Source: a virus. Taken from it: a DNA stretch of 37,846 bases. This document shows, in pieces, positions 9,189 to 16,287 of the stretch. The translations under genes were made by a program, and so were the position numbers. Below the pieces are notes generated by a model. The model had not been told where the DNA came from and searched no databases. It was given only the letters and a program-made list of their open reading frames with translations. Position 1 is the stretch's first letter; the number at the start of each line of letters is the position of its first letter. The stretch covers positions 1-37,846 of IMG/VR virus record IMGVR_UViG_3300021378_000069; one strand, written 5' to 3'.

Positions 9189-10145
9189 ATGGCACAACCA
9201 TCCAACACATTTGACAGCTATGATGCTGTGGGGATACGTGAAGATTTATCTGACGTGATTTACAACGTAAGCCCGGAGGAAACTCCATTTTATTCTAAGT
9301 CTGGCAAAACTACAGCTAAGAATACTTTAACAGAATGGCAAACAGATTCACTACGTGCATCTGGTGCAAACGCTCACATCGAAGGTGACGCAACTGCTGC
9401 TGAAGCACGCACAGCAACATCTCGTTTAGGCAACTATACACAAATCTTTAAAAACGCAGTTGTAGTTCCTGATACAGATGAAGGTCTAAATAAAGCAGGC
9501 CGGGCGAAGGAAGTTGCCTATCAAACCTTAAAAATCGCGAAGGAGCAGAAGCTCGATATAGAAAAAGCTCTATTCGCAAATAACGCAAGAGTTGCAGGCA
9601 ATGCAACAACAGCACGCGAACTTGCAGGCGCTCCAGCATGGATGATTACAAACGTAGACTTCCAATCTGGTAACTCTGGTGCAAACCCAACTGGTGATGG
9701 TTCTGATGCACGTACTGATGATGGTACAGCAACAGCATTCTCACAAACTAAATTTGACGGTGTAATGCAGTCAATTTGGGAAGAGGGCGGAAAGCCAGAC
9801 ACAGTTTACTTGTCTGCATTCCAAATGAACGTAGCTTTAGGCTTCACTGGTAACAACAACCAGCGTAGTGCAGTACAAGCTGGTGATGAGAAAGTAATCA
9901 AATCACTTGCTGTATATGTAACACCTTGGGGTTCTGTTGAGTTTATGCCTTCTCGTGAAAACAGATCACGTGACGTCTTCATTATGCAAGACAATATGTG
10001 GGAAGTTGCAGTTTTACGTGGAACAAAGAATGTTGCACTAGCGAAAACTGGCGACAACACAACACGTCAAGTTGTAACAGAGCTAACACTTTGTGCTAAA
10101 AATGAAAAAGCAAATGGTATCATTGCTGACAACACAACTTCATAA
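9189..10145 (+). CDS. Major capsid protein, SU10/DUF5309-like, 318 aa
   Basis: This is the main shell protein with an HK97-type fold. The N-terminal pattern ...GIREDLSDVIYNVSPEETPFYSKSG, the TEWQTDSLRA segment, and the IFKNAVVVPDT and GAPAWMITN stretches are typical of the SU10 major capsid family. It is about 320 residues, the usual size. The RBS GAAAGGG lies about nine bases before the ATG, stronger than most here, as expected for the most abundant protein. A strong terminator follows immediately. The 41-base gap before it could hold a promoter but I see no convincing one. Confidence 0.9.
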   Translation: MAQPSNTFDSYDAVGIREDLSDVIYNVSPEETPFYSKSGKTTAKNTLTEWQTDSLRASGANAHIEGDATAAEARTATSRLGNYTQIFKNAVVVPDTDEGLNKAGRAKEVAYQTLKIAKEQKLDIEKALFANNARVAGNATTARELAGAPAWMITNVDFQSGNSGANPTGDGSDARTDDGTATAFSQTKFDGVMQSIWEEGGKPDTVYLSAFQMNVALGFTGNNNQRSAVQAGDEKVIKSLAVYVTPWGSVEFMPSRENRSRDVFIMQDNMWEVAVLRGTKNVALAKTGDNTTRQVVTELTLCAKNEKANGIIADNTTS

Positions 10146-10158
10146 GTAGTGTAAAACT

Positions 10159-10183
10159 AGGGGCAGCTTCGGTTGCCCCTTTT
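10159..10183 (+). terminator. Rho-independent terminator after major capsid gene
   Basis: A nine-pair stem (AGGGGCAGC with GTTGCCCCT, one G-U pair) closes on a c(UUCG)g tetraloop and runs into a short T tract (10180-10183). The UUCG loop makes this an exceptionally stable intrinsic terminator. The short T run suggests partial readthrough into the next genes, which have no obvious promoter of their own. Confidence 0.88.
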
Positions 10184-10202
10184 AACATCATTGGAGACTA
10201 AA

Positions 10203-10463
10203 ATGAAAAAAGTATTAGTGAATGCAATTAAATTACATTGCAGCAAAGGCCGAGTAGAAAAAGGCGAAACTGTTATACTGCCAGATGAAGAAATTGCTAA
10301 GATAAATAAATTACGCCCCCACATAATTACAGTAATGGAAGACGTTGTAGAGAAGCCTGCAAAGAAGCCTCTGCTAAAGCGTAAGCGTGCTAGAAACGCA
10401 AATGGTACATTAAAGTCTGATGACCCATCTACACCAAACGTAAATGAAGCTTGGAAAGAATAA
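10203..10463 (+). CDS. Small basic hypothetical protein downstream of capsid gene, 86 aa
   Basis: I take ATG 10203 as the start because GGAG lies seven bases before it; an in-frame start at 10173 would overlap the terminator hairpin. The first 55 residues form a probable small beta domain (KGRVEKGETVILPDEEIAKIN), followed by a Lys/Arg-rich tail (KPAKKPLLKRKRAR). A position straight after the capsid gene suggests a head completion or capsid-associated role, but no family is recognised. The next gene begins immediately after its stop. Confidence 0.7.
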   Translation: MKKVLVNAIKLHCSKGRVEKGETVILPDEEIAKINKLRPHIITVMEDVVEKPAKKPLLKRKRARNANGTLKSDDPSTPNVNEAWKE

Positions 10464-10715
10464 ATGGCTACACCACGCAAAGGCAAAGCTAAAGTTAAAG
10501 TCACAGCTTCTGGTAAGCGTGTAAGCTACGGTCAAGCTGGCAGAGCTAAAGATGGTGGGCCAAGAGTTAGACCCGGAACATCAAAGGGAGATGCATATTG
10601 CGCTCGATCTGCTGGCCAAAAAAGACGCTCACCTAAAGCTGCCAAGAACCCTAACAGCCCATTAAACTTATCACGTAAACGCTGGAAATGCAGTGGAACT
10701 AAATCTAAGAAATGA
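10464..10715 (+). CDS. Small very basic protein with two-Cys C-terminal motif, 83 aa
   Basis: Strongly basic (Lys/Arg throughout) with a conserved-looking motif GDAYCARSAG ... NPNSPLNLSRKRWKCSGTKS. Two cysteines bracket the motif. Very similar short domains occur in many marine phages and are of unknown function; the basic charge suggests nucleic acid binding, perhaps packaged with DNA. It starts directly after the stop of the preceding gene. Confidence 0.7.
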   Translation: MATPRKGKAKVKVTASGKRVSYGQAGRAKDGGPRVRPGTSKGDAYCARSAGQKRRSPKAAKNPNSPLNLSRKRWKCSGTKSKK

Positions 10716-10722
10716 ATGACAG

Positions 10723-11025
10723 ATGGCAAATTTATCAAACAAAATATCAGAGAAAATGTACTTTGAAGGCGATCAAATTGTTGTTAAGAAAACACATGAT
10801 GGCGGGCAAGCGTTAAGAGATGCATCATATGCGCGTGAAGTTACTGATAACTCATTTGGATCAGACTATAAGCATGTAGGCAATGTAGATATGGCTATGC
10901 TTGGTATATGGTTAAAAGAGGCTGGTGTTGAATGGACGGATACACAAGCAGTTAAAGATGTGTTAAAGAGAAAGCTAATGAGTAATGAATTTAGCGGGCT
11001 ACGTGTCTGGGAAGGTAAATACTAA
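10723..11025 (+). CDS. Hypothetical protein typical of marine phages, 100 aa
   Basis: Mixed alpha/beta protein with the sequence DYKHVGNVDMAMLGIWLKEAG ... FSGLRVWEGKY, a pattern I recognise from small conserved proteins of aquatic podoviruses but cannot name. The stop overlaps the next ATG (TAATG). Its position among head-proximal and lysis-proximal small genes does not fix its role. Confidence 0.7.
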   Translation: MANLSNKISEKMYFEGDQIVVKKTHDGGQALRDASYAREVTDNSFGSDYKHVGNVDMAMLGIWLKEAGVEWTDTQAVKDVLKRKLMSNEFSGLRVWEGKY

Positions 11026-11249
11026 TGGAAATGACAGACTTATGGAACAGCGTACTAACGCTAGGCGTTGGTTTTATAGGTTTTGTCCTACGTGGTTATG
11101 TACTTGAAGTGCAAAGATTGCAAATCCTGTTAAATCGTACTAGAGAAGAGTATGTTACTAAAGCTGACTCGTCTCAAGTGCTTGGTCAGATAATGAGTAA
11201 GTTTGATCGCATTGAAGAAAAGTTAGACAGGCTAGTGGAGCGAAAATGA
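11025..11249 (+). CDS. Small membrane-anchored coiled-coil protein, 74 aa
   Basis: One transmembrane helix at about residues 6-24 is followed by a charged coiled coil (YVLEVQRLQILLNRTREEYV ... FDRIEEKLDRLVERK). The architecture resembles hemolysin XhlA-like or i-spanin-like phage envelope proteins. It overlaps neighbours at both ends by 1-4 bases. It opens the run of envelope proteins that leads to the lysis genes, so a role at the host inner membrane is likely; whether it is a lysis protein is open. Confidence 0.72.
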   Translation: MEMTDLWNSVLTLGVGFIGFVLRGYVLEVQRLQILLNRTREEYVTKADSSQVLGQIMSKFDRIEEKLDRLVERK

Positions 11250-11800
11250 TACGCTTACTTATAATTATATTTTTCTTTATTCTTGGCGGCTATGCCTATG
11301 CAGAAGACGATGATGTGATTAAATCAGAAAGCACAGTAATTTCTGACGGGACTATGGATACTACAATTAATAGCCCACCACCATCCGCAATATCTCCACA
11401 AATCAGCACAAGTAACTCTGACCTATGTACTGTCGGTGTAGCAGGCGCAGTGCAAACACAAATACTTGGTATATCTGCCGGCAGAACTGTGCGGGATATG
11501 AACTGCGAGAAACTCAAAAACGCTAAAACTATGTATGATATGGGCATGAAAGTAGCTGCCGTATCTGTCATGTGCCAAGATGAGCGTGTATTTGAAGCAA
11601 TGTTAAATGCTGGCACACCATGCCCTAAAGATGGTTTAGTTGGAGATAAAGCTAGATTAGCTTGGGAAATGGAAGCTGTAAAAGAAGAAATACAAAGAGA
11701 TCAAAATAACCCAATGCGAAAGATATTCAATGAAAATGTTGAAACTAAAATGGGGTTTGGTGTTATCATTAGCACTCTGGCCTTCTTACTCGCAATGTGA
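11246..11800 (+). CDS. Secreted Cys-containing protein with C-terminal hydrophobic tail, 184 aa
   Basis: The first 19 residues are a clear Sec signal peptide (MIRLLIIIFFFILGGYAYA, cut before ED). The mature domain contains a conserved-looking SDLCTVGVAGAVQTQILGIS segment and four cysteines (DLCT, MNCE, MCQD, PCPK), suggesting two disulfides in the periplasm. The last ~17 residues (MGFGVIISTLAFLLAM) are hydrophobic and could be a membrane anchor. It begins in an ATGA overlap. Similar proteins are seen in marine phages near lysis genes, without known function. Confidence 0.75.
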   Translation: MIRLLIIIFFFILGGYAYAEDDDVIKSESTVISDGTMDTTINSPPPSAISPQISTSNSDLCTVGVAGAVQTQILGISAGRTVRDMNCEKLKNAKTMYDMGMKVAAVSVMCQDERVFEAMLNAGTPCPKDGLVGDKARLAWEMEAVKEEIQRDQNNPMRKIFNENVETKMGFGVIISTLAFLLAM

Positions 11801-12602
11801 TCCATATTCGTATGGTGTAACTAAGAACGCAGCCTCCAACTCTCTGAGCTGGGGCATGAGTTCTATTTTACCATCCATACCGGGCGTTGATATAAATGGT
11901 ATGGTTTACCGATACACCACCAATAAAGAAGCTGATGCAGATATGAAGGTTCATATAGGTAATAAGAATGCCAATGGTGAAGGTTATATGTTTCGCAAAA
12001 CAGATGATTGGTCTGGCGTTCCCGGTAATACAATTGTGAGAACCTTTTCATTTAGAAACGTACCATCAATGTTATGGGGCGATGGGTCTATTGAAGTTGA
12101 AGGCGAGGGCAGTGTAGAGAACCCTGTTGTTATATATAGCTTTAGAATAGACGAATGTTATGATGAACAATCTAACCCTGCCTGTCCCGGTTATATAAAG
12201 CCAGTGCCAAAAATACCTGAAGTTGAAGTCTACGCTACACTAGAAGATGATAATGTTTTGGAGGCGATAGATACAGAATTAGATTATGAGTATGACGAGG
12301 AAGGCAACATAATACCTGATGAGGAAGAGGAAGAAAAAGAAACAAGGCTTGAGATGGGTTTAACAGCATCAGCTAATGCTTTGACTATGTTAAGAACCCA
12401 AGGTCAGTCTGAAATCATAGCTGCTATGAACCAAAGCACAGATTTAGCTATGTACTATAATTCCTCCATAAATGGTGGTATATATAATGATACAGCTCAA
12501 TTAGTTGATGGAAACCTGCCTGATAATAAGAAGGGTTTACGAAATAATTTAGCACAACAAGTTCTGCATGAGAAAATGGTAGACATGCAATATAACAAGT
12601 GA
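11730..12602 (+). CDS. Secreted acidic protein, 290 aa
   Basis: The start lies 71 bases inside the previous gene in another frame, so the DNA for that protein's hydrophobic tail also encodes this signal peptide (MKMLKLKWGLVLSLALWPSYSQC, cut near Cys). The site is not a canonical lipobox (YSQC), so lipidation is doubtful. A second ATG at 11736 is an alternative start. Residues 30-150 look beta-rich, with a Cys pair (ECYDEQSNPACPG). Residues about 165-210 are a very acidic linker (runs of Glu) and the C-terminal ~80 residues are helical. No known family. It belongs to the five-gene secreted cassette. Confidence 0.72.
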   Translation: MKMLKLKWGLVLSLALWPSYSQCDPYSYGVTKNAASNSLSWGMSSILPSIPGVDINGMVYRYTTNKEADADMKVHIGNKNANGEGYMFRKTDDWSGVPGNTIVRTFSFRNVPSMLWGDGSIEVEGEGSVENPVVIYSFRIDECYDEQSNPACPGYIKPVPKIPEVEVYATLEDDNVLEAIDTELDYEYDEEGNIIPDEEEEEKETRLEMGLTASANALTMLRTQGQSEIIAAMNQSTDLAMYYNSSINGGIYNDTAQLVDGNLPDNKKGLRNNLAQQVLHEKMVDMQYNK

Positions 12603-12609
12603 GGTTAAA

Positions 12610-13101
12610 ATGAAATATTTTACAATGATGCTTACAGTATGTGCATTCCCTGCTTTTGCAGGCAGTGTGGATATAGTTGGTAACGTAGCCGCCAAGTGCG
12701 TGATACAAACAGATAAATCTGGGGTATATGGAAACCCTACAGCAAGTACACTAAGTACAGCCCCATCAGATGGTGGTGTATTGCCAGTGGTTAGGTTTGA
12801 TGTAGCTATTGCTGATTATTACACAGCAAACATTACACACCCTACATCATTCAGCTCATCACCAGCATTGTCTGATAGTGTAACTTGGACAGGCTCAACA
12901 AGCGTGTCAAAAACATCAGACGCAGGCATGAGTGGATATGATAGCGCAAAGGTAGTTTACGATAATACAACTGTATTTGACTTAACTGTTGCAGGCTCTA
13001 CTTGGTTTTCTACATCTTCAACTGCAACTTATGCAGCCTCCAAGCCTTTTACTGGTGGTACATATACCGCTGTAGTTCAAGCAGAATGCATTGCTAAATA
13101 A
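12610..13101 (+). CDS. Secreted beta-sandwich protein, pilin/spore-coat-U-like, 163 aa
   Basis: A Sec signal peptide (MKYFTMMLTVCAFPAFA, cut before GS) leads into a Ser/Thr/Val-rich domain of alternating beta strands. Two cysteines sit in what would be the first and last strands (NVAAKC and VVQAEC), the pattern of fimbrial subunits and spore-coat-U domains, where they form a disulfide. Similarity is by pattern only. The RBS GAGG is six bases before the ATG. It likely folds in the periplasm or is displayed outside the cell; capsid or fibre decoration is less likely because of the signal peptide. Confidence 0.75.
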   Translation: MKYFTMMLTVCAFPAFAGSVDIVGNVAAKCVIQTDKSGVYGNPTASTLSTAPSDGGVLPVVRFDVAIADYYTANITHPTSFSSSPALSDSVTWTGSTSVSKTSDAGMSGYDSAKVVYDNTTVFDLTVAGSTWFSTSSTATYAASKPFTGGTYTAVVQAECIAK

Positions 13102-13474
13102 ATTATCCATATTATTCATAGGCTTGGCGTCTATAGTTCATGCACATGAGATGACGCCAGCCTATCCAGAGCTAAAACCATCTCATGTATCTGGCGTGAT
13201 GAAAGTTCAGCTATCTTTATTTAACCAGCGAGAAGACGTTAAATACTACCAGATCGAGCTGTTTGATTTAGACTTTAACAGTATGCCATTTTCTTCTACA
13301 TATAGAATTATGAAAGTTGACCATAAAGAGAGAAGAGACTTTGAGGTGTATATTAGAAGATCAGATTTAAATAACCCATTGTACGTTTGCACAATATCTA
13401 AGGTTGTTAAGTCACGCGGAACAAGAACGCTTATTTCTTCAAGAATATGCTCAAAAATTAATGGAGGAAACTAA
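13091..13474 (+). CDS. Secreted small beta protein, 127 aa, TTG start
   Basis: The only start that includes the signal peptide (LNKLSILFIGLASIVHA, cut before HE) is TTG at 13091, ten bases inside the previous gene. The mature part is beta-rich with alternating hydrophobic residues (VSGVMKVQLSLFNQ ... YYQIELFDLDFNS) like one immunoglobulin-type domain, and has two Cys (YVCT, RICS). In shape it is reminiscent of a one-domain periplasmic chaperone next to a pilin-like protein, but it lacks the second domain of true PapD chaperones, so this is speculation. The weak start may set low expression relative to its neighbour. Confidence 0.7.
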   Translation: MLNKLSILFIGLASIVHAHEMTPAYPELKPSHVSGVMKVQLSLFNQREDVKYYQIELFDLDFNSMPFSSTYRIMKVDHKERRDFEVYIRRSDLNNPLYVCTISKVVKSRGTRTLISSRICSKINGGN

Positions 13475-13873
13475 ATGAAATATGCAGTCATTTTATCCAT
13501 AATTGGCGGCGCTGCGTTAGCTGAAAGTAGTAATCTTAGTTTATCTTTGCCAAATCCACCAATGAACTACCAGAGTGACAGGTTTCGCGCTGGTAATCTT
13601 GATTGCAGTAACGCAGTTGGTGGTGGAATAAACCTTGAGTATGGCGTCACTGGCGTTTTATCTAGCTTTGACACAATAGACAGGGCAAAAGATATTGGTG
13701 TATATGCCCGCATAGTTATACCATTAGATAAACCTAGATCACGCATAAACTGTGATGACCTATACCAAGTAGAGCTTACGCAGCGTAGGCTTGAGATACA
13801 AATGCTACGTGATGAATTAGCTCAATTGAAAAGCCTGCAAGAAAAAGGCAATGAGATGGACTTTGAAAACTGA
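13475..13873 (+). CDS. Secreted protein with C-terminal coiled coil, 132 aa
   Basis: A short signal peptide (MKYAVILSIIGGAALA, cut before ES) precedes a domain with two Cys (NLDCSN, INCDD) and a C-terminal coiled coil (LTQRRLEIQMLRDELAQLKSLQEKG). There is no lipobox Cys after the signal. GGAGG lies seven bases before the ATG. The stop overlaps the start of the next gene, a membrane-anchored coiled-coil protein, so the two are probably made in equal amounts and may pair across the envelope. Confidence 0.75.
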   Translation: MKYAVILSIIGGAALAESSNLSLSLPNPPMNYQSDRFRAGNLDCSNAVGGGINLEYGVTGVLSSFDTIDRAKDIGVYARIVIPLDKPRSRINCDDLYQVELTQRRLEIQMLRDELAQLKSLQEKGNEMDFEN

Positions 13874-14382
13874 TGGATACGACTAAGATAGCAAGTGATA
13901 TAGATGGATTAGCAGACCGCCAGATTAAAGCTGGTGGTATGCGATTAACTGCTGGTTCTATTATGGCCATATTCGCTTTCCTATCTACTATCGTTGGCGG
14001 CTTATATGGAGGCTTTGTCTTGTATCAAAAGATAGAAGCTGTAGCAGGGTTAGATATAGAAGCATATCAGCAAAACATGAATGTGATGGATGCAAAGATT
14101 ACAGGTATATCTGAAAAGGTAGAAGAAAGCGTAGAATACACCAGAGACATAAAGAATGGCTTGAAAGACGATATATTACGCATTGAGCAACAGACAGACC
14201 GCATTGAAGATATGGTGCGTGATAATGAGGATAAAGTAAGGTCTATGATAGATGATGCGGAGGTACGCTTTGAAAATCAGCGTGAACGTGTTAGAGTTTC
14301 CCAAAGTGGCTCAATGAAAGAGCTAGAAGAAAGATTGATGGATAAATTACAAAGAGCATTGGATAACCCATTAGCAGATTAG
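13873..14382 (+). CDS. Membrane-anchored long coiled-coil protein (spanin-like), 169 aa
   Basis: A single transmembrane segment (about residues 28-50, SIMAIFAFLSTIVGGLYGGFV) is followed by ~115 residues of charged coiled coil ending ELEERLMDKLQRALDNPLAD. It begins in a one-base overlap with the secreted gene before it. An N-terminal anchor with a long periplasmic coiled coil next to holin and endolysin genes fits an inner-membrane spanin; it is longer than most and there is no lipoprotein partner, so the assignment is tentative. Confidence 0.7.
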   Translation: MDTTKIASDIDGLADRQIKAGGMRLTAGSIMAIFAFLSTIVGGLYGGFVLYQKIEAVAGLDIEAYQQNMNVMDAKITGISEKVEESVEYTRDIKNGLKDDILRIEQQTDRIEDMVRDNEDKVRSMIDDAEVRFENQRERVRVSQSGSMKELEERLMDKLQRALDNPLAD

Positions 14383-14390
14383 GTGAAAAT

Positions 14391-14708
14391 ATGGATGAGT
14401 TTAAAAAGTTTGACGTGGATGGCAACGGGTCAATAGATCAAGCCGAATGGGATCGCATGGCTCTTGAAGATAGACGCTTACGAATGCAGGATGAAGACGC
14501 CCAACGTGATGCAATTAGGTCAATGACATGGTTTGCGCTGTTTGGAATGTTGCTCTATCCATTTGCCGTGATTGGCGCTGTAATTTTTGGATTAGATGAA
14601 GCCGCAAAAATATTAGGATCGATGGCAAGCATTTACTTTGTGTCTGTGGCTGGTATCGTATCTGTATTTTTTGGAGCTAACGCATTGGCGAAAGGAAAAG
14701 ACAAATGA
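14391..14708 (+). CDS. EF-hand membrane protein, holin-like, 105 aa
   Basis: Residues 8-19 form a textbook EF-hand calcium loop with ligands D8, D10, N12, S14, D16 and E19 (DVDGNGSIDQAE). Two transmembrane helices follow (about 46-66 and 72-97). The protein is small, ends in a basic tail and sits directly upstream of the GTA-type holin, overlapping it by four bases. A calcium-sensing accessory or second holin is a reasonable inference. AGGTGA lies seven bases before the ATG. Confidence 0.75.
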   Translation: MDEFKKFDVDGNGSIDQAEWDRMALEDRRLRMQDEDAQRDAIRSMTWFALFGMLLYPFAVIGAVIFGLDEAAKILGSMASIYFVSVAGIVSVFFGANALAKGKDK

Positions 14709-15064
14709 TTGGATTAGGATTAATAGGTCAAGTTGCCGATCTTGCTGGCACTATGATTGAAGGCAAAACTGCTGTGAAGAAAGCAGAGGCGCAAACTAAA
14801 ATGAAAATAGCGACAGGCGAGATCGATTGGGATATTGCCGCCATGAAGGCTACTGAGAATAGCTGGAAGGACGAGTGGATTACATTGCTGTTTAGTATAC
14901 CCCTCATTCTGGCATTCTGTGGCGATTGGGGTAATCAGATCGTGCAAGATGGGTTTGCTGCTTTAACAAACATGCCAGCTTGGTATCAGTATAGTCTTGG
15001 TGGCATTGTGAGTGCATCAATTGGGATGCGTGGTGTAAGTAAATATTTTGGGGGTAAAAAATAA
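14705..15064 (+). CDS. Holin, three-helix gene-transfer-agent type, 119 aa
   Basis: It resembles the GTA_holin_3TM family: an N-terminal partly hydrophobic helix, then SWKDEWITLLFSIPLILAF and a third segment PAWYQYSLGGIVSASIGMRG with a basic C-terminus. The family makes inner-membrane lesions that release the endolysin. Length matches the family. Overlaps its neighbours by four bases and one base. Its likeness to holins of alphaproteobacterial gene transfer agents is one reason to suspect an alphaproteobacterial host. Confidence 0.82.
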   Translation: MIGLGLIGQVADLAGTMIEGKTAVKKAEAQTKMKIATGEIDWDIAAMKATENSWKDEWITLLFSIPLILAFCGDWGNQIVQDGFAALTNMPAWYQYSLGGIVSASIGMRGVSKYFGGKK

Positions 15065-15210
15065 TGTCACTGTATGAAAACATTCATAAGAAACGTAAGC
15101 GCATTAAAGCTGGAAGCGGCGAGACAATGCGTAAAAAGGGTACAAAAGGCGCACCAACGGCAAGCGCATTTAAGAAAGCAGCTAAGACTGCAAAGAAAAA
15201 GAAGAAATAA
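15064..15210 (+). CDS. Small highly basic protein between holin and endolysin, 48 aa
   Basis: This gene is short but well supported: ATG overlaps the holin stop (TAATG), and it ends one base before the endolysin start. The product reads MSLYENIHKKRKRIKAGSGE... and ends in a run of Lys; about 40 percent of residues are Lys or Arg. Closely similar small proteins with the MSLYENI start occur beside holin and tail genes in many phages, with unknown function. Nucleic-acid or capsid-interior binding is possible. Confidence 0.8.
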   Translation: MSLYENIHKKRKRIKAGSGETMRKKGTKGAPTASAFKKAAKTAKKKKK

Positions 15211-15211
15211 T

Positions 15212-15829
15212 ATGAGTGAAGCAATGAAAAAGCTCCAAGAAAAAATTGGAGTAGGCGCTGATGGGCATTTTGGTAAAAACACCGCAAAGGCCATCGCAAA
15301 ACACTACGAGCTATCTAATGAGAGAGCTGCGCACCTGATGGGTCAAGCAAGCCACGAAAGCGGTCACTGGCGTCATACAAGGGAAAACTTAAACTATAGT
15401 GCAGACAGTATGATGCGTGTGTGGCCTAGCCGCTTCCCTGACTTAGCGTCTTGCGAAGGTTACTCGCGCAATCCATCAGCTTTAGCTAACAAGGTTTACG
15501 GCGGGCGCATGGGGAACAACACTGAAAATGATGGTTCAACTTACATTGGGCGCGGATTCTTGCAGTTGACCGGGAAGAATAATTACAGGTTATTCAGCTC
15601 TGACATGGGATTACCTGAGATAATGACAGACCCTGATTTGGTATCCACAGATTATGCTTTTGATACAGCATTGTGGTTCTTTGAGAAAAACAAGTTGTTT
15701 AACATTGCAGATGACGGTGTGAATGACGAGACAATCTTAAAAATTACACGCCGAGTCAATGGCGGAACACATGGCATTGTTGACCGGACAGGCGAGACAA
15801 ACAAGATTTATGAATGGCTCAACGCATAA
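15212..15829 (+). CDS. Endolysin, GH19 chitinase-like muramidase, 205 aa
   Basis: It cleaves peptidoglycan at the end of infection. Residues 3-30 look like a short peptidoglycan-binding segment (MKKLQEKIGVGADGHFGKNTAKAI). The catalytic domain shows HESGHW with E49 and the TRENLNY segment with E58, the usual pair of GH19 acids, then a GRGFLQLTGKNNY signature and WFFEKN. I start at 15212, one base after the stop of the small basic gene; the frame is open upstream to 15074 but that part overlaps the small basic gene. No signal peptide, so it needs the holin. Confidence 0.88.
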   Translation: MSEAMKKLQEKIGVGADGHFGKNTAKAIAKHYELSNERAAHLMGQASHESGHWRHTRENLNYSADSMMRVWPSRFPDLASCEGYSRNPSALANKVYGGRMGNNTENDGSTYIGRGFLQLTGKNNYRLFSSDMGLPEIMTDPDLVSTDYAFDTALWFFEKNKLFNIADDGVNDETILKITRRVNGGTHGIVDRTGETNKIYEWLNA

Positions 15830-16199
15830 TAATAATGTTGGTAGAGCTGGTGAATTTCTAGCTCTATCAAGATTATCTTTTGCTGGCATTTCATGCATCT
15901 TGGTTCAACACGAAATTGATGATGCATACTTGAAAACGCCAAGCGGTAAATTGCTGACCCTACAGGTCAAAACAGCCAGCAGAAAATCAGGCAATCTCAC
16001 ACAATATAGATGGAATACGCAGCCTGTCAGGGATAAGAAGTCTGATGTATATGCTTTGGTGGCGTATGATATAAAGAAAATATATTGGGCTAGAGGTGAT
16101 GATCCCATAATAAAGAAAACGTCAACTCGATTATATCCAGATCAATTTGTAGATGAAGAATTATTATTAAATCAAGTTATAAATAGCTTTATAGATTAA
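15810..16199 (+). CDS. PD-(D/E)XK family nuclease, 129 aa
   Basis: The likely start is ATG 15810, 20 bases inside the endolysin gene; an ATG at 15759 is possible but lies deeper in it. Residues around E15 (GRAGEF), an acidic DD at about 37-38, and Q52-V-K54 (LQVKTA) match the E ... D ... (E/Q)xK core of this nuclease fold, closest in pattern to the PDDEXK_5 group. A nicking or junction-cleaving function is inferred. Placing a nuclease at the end of the lysis operon is unusual. It is the last gene before the convergent terminator. Confidence 0.7.
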   Translation: MNGSTHNNNVGRAGEFLALSRLSFAGISCILVQHEIDDAYLKTPSGKLLTLQVKTASRKSGNLTQYRWNTQPVRDKKSDVYALVAYDIKKIYWARGDDPIIKKTSTRLYPDQFVDEELLLNQVINSFID

Positions 16200-16239
16200 A
16201 TAAACTGCTTGAATAAATTATGTGTAAAACATATTTAGA

Positions 16240-16275
16240 CGTGTGGGTGGCGACGGGCATGAAGCTACCCACACG
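16240..16275. terminator. Bidirectional terminator between convergent operons
   Basis: A stem of nine perfect pairs (CGTGTGGGT with ACCCACACG) extended by a wobble and two more pairs encloses a 12-base loop. AT-rich tracts flank both sides (ATATTTA and ATATATTTA), so it can end transcription of the rightward lysis operon and the leftward operon. Confidence 0.8.
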
Positions 16276-16287
16276 ATATATTTATCT

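Noticed and set aside
11730-11810. Lipoprotein signal in the 290-aa secreted protein
   Set aside because: Cys is preceded by YSQ, not the usual [LVI][AST][GA] pattern, so lipidation is not supported.
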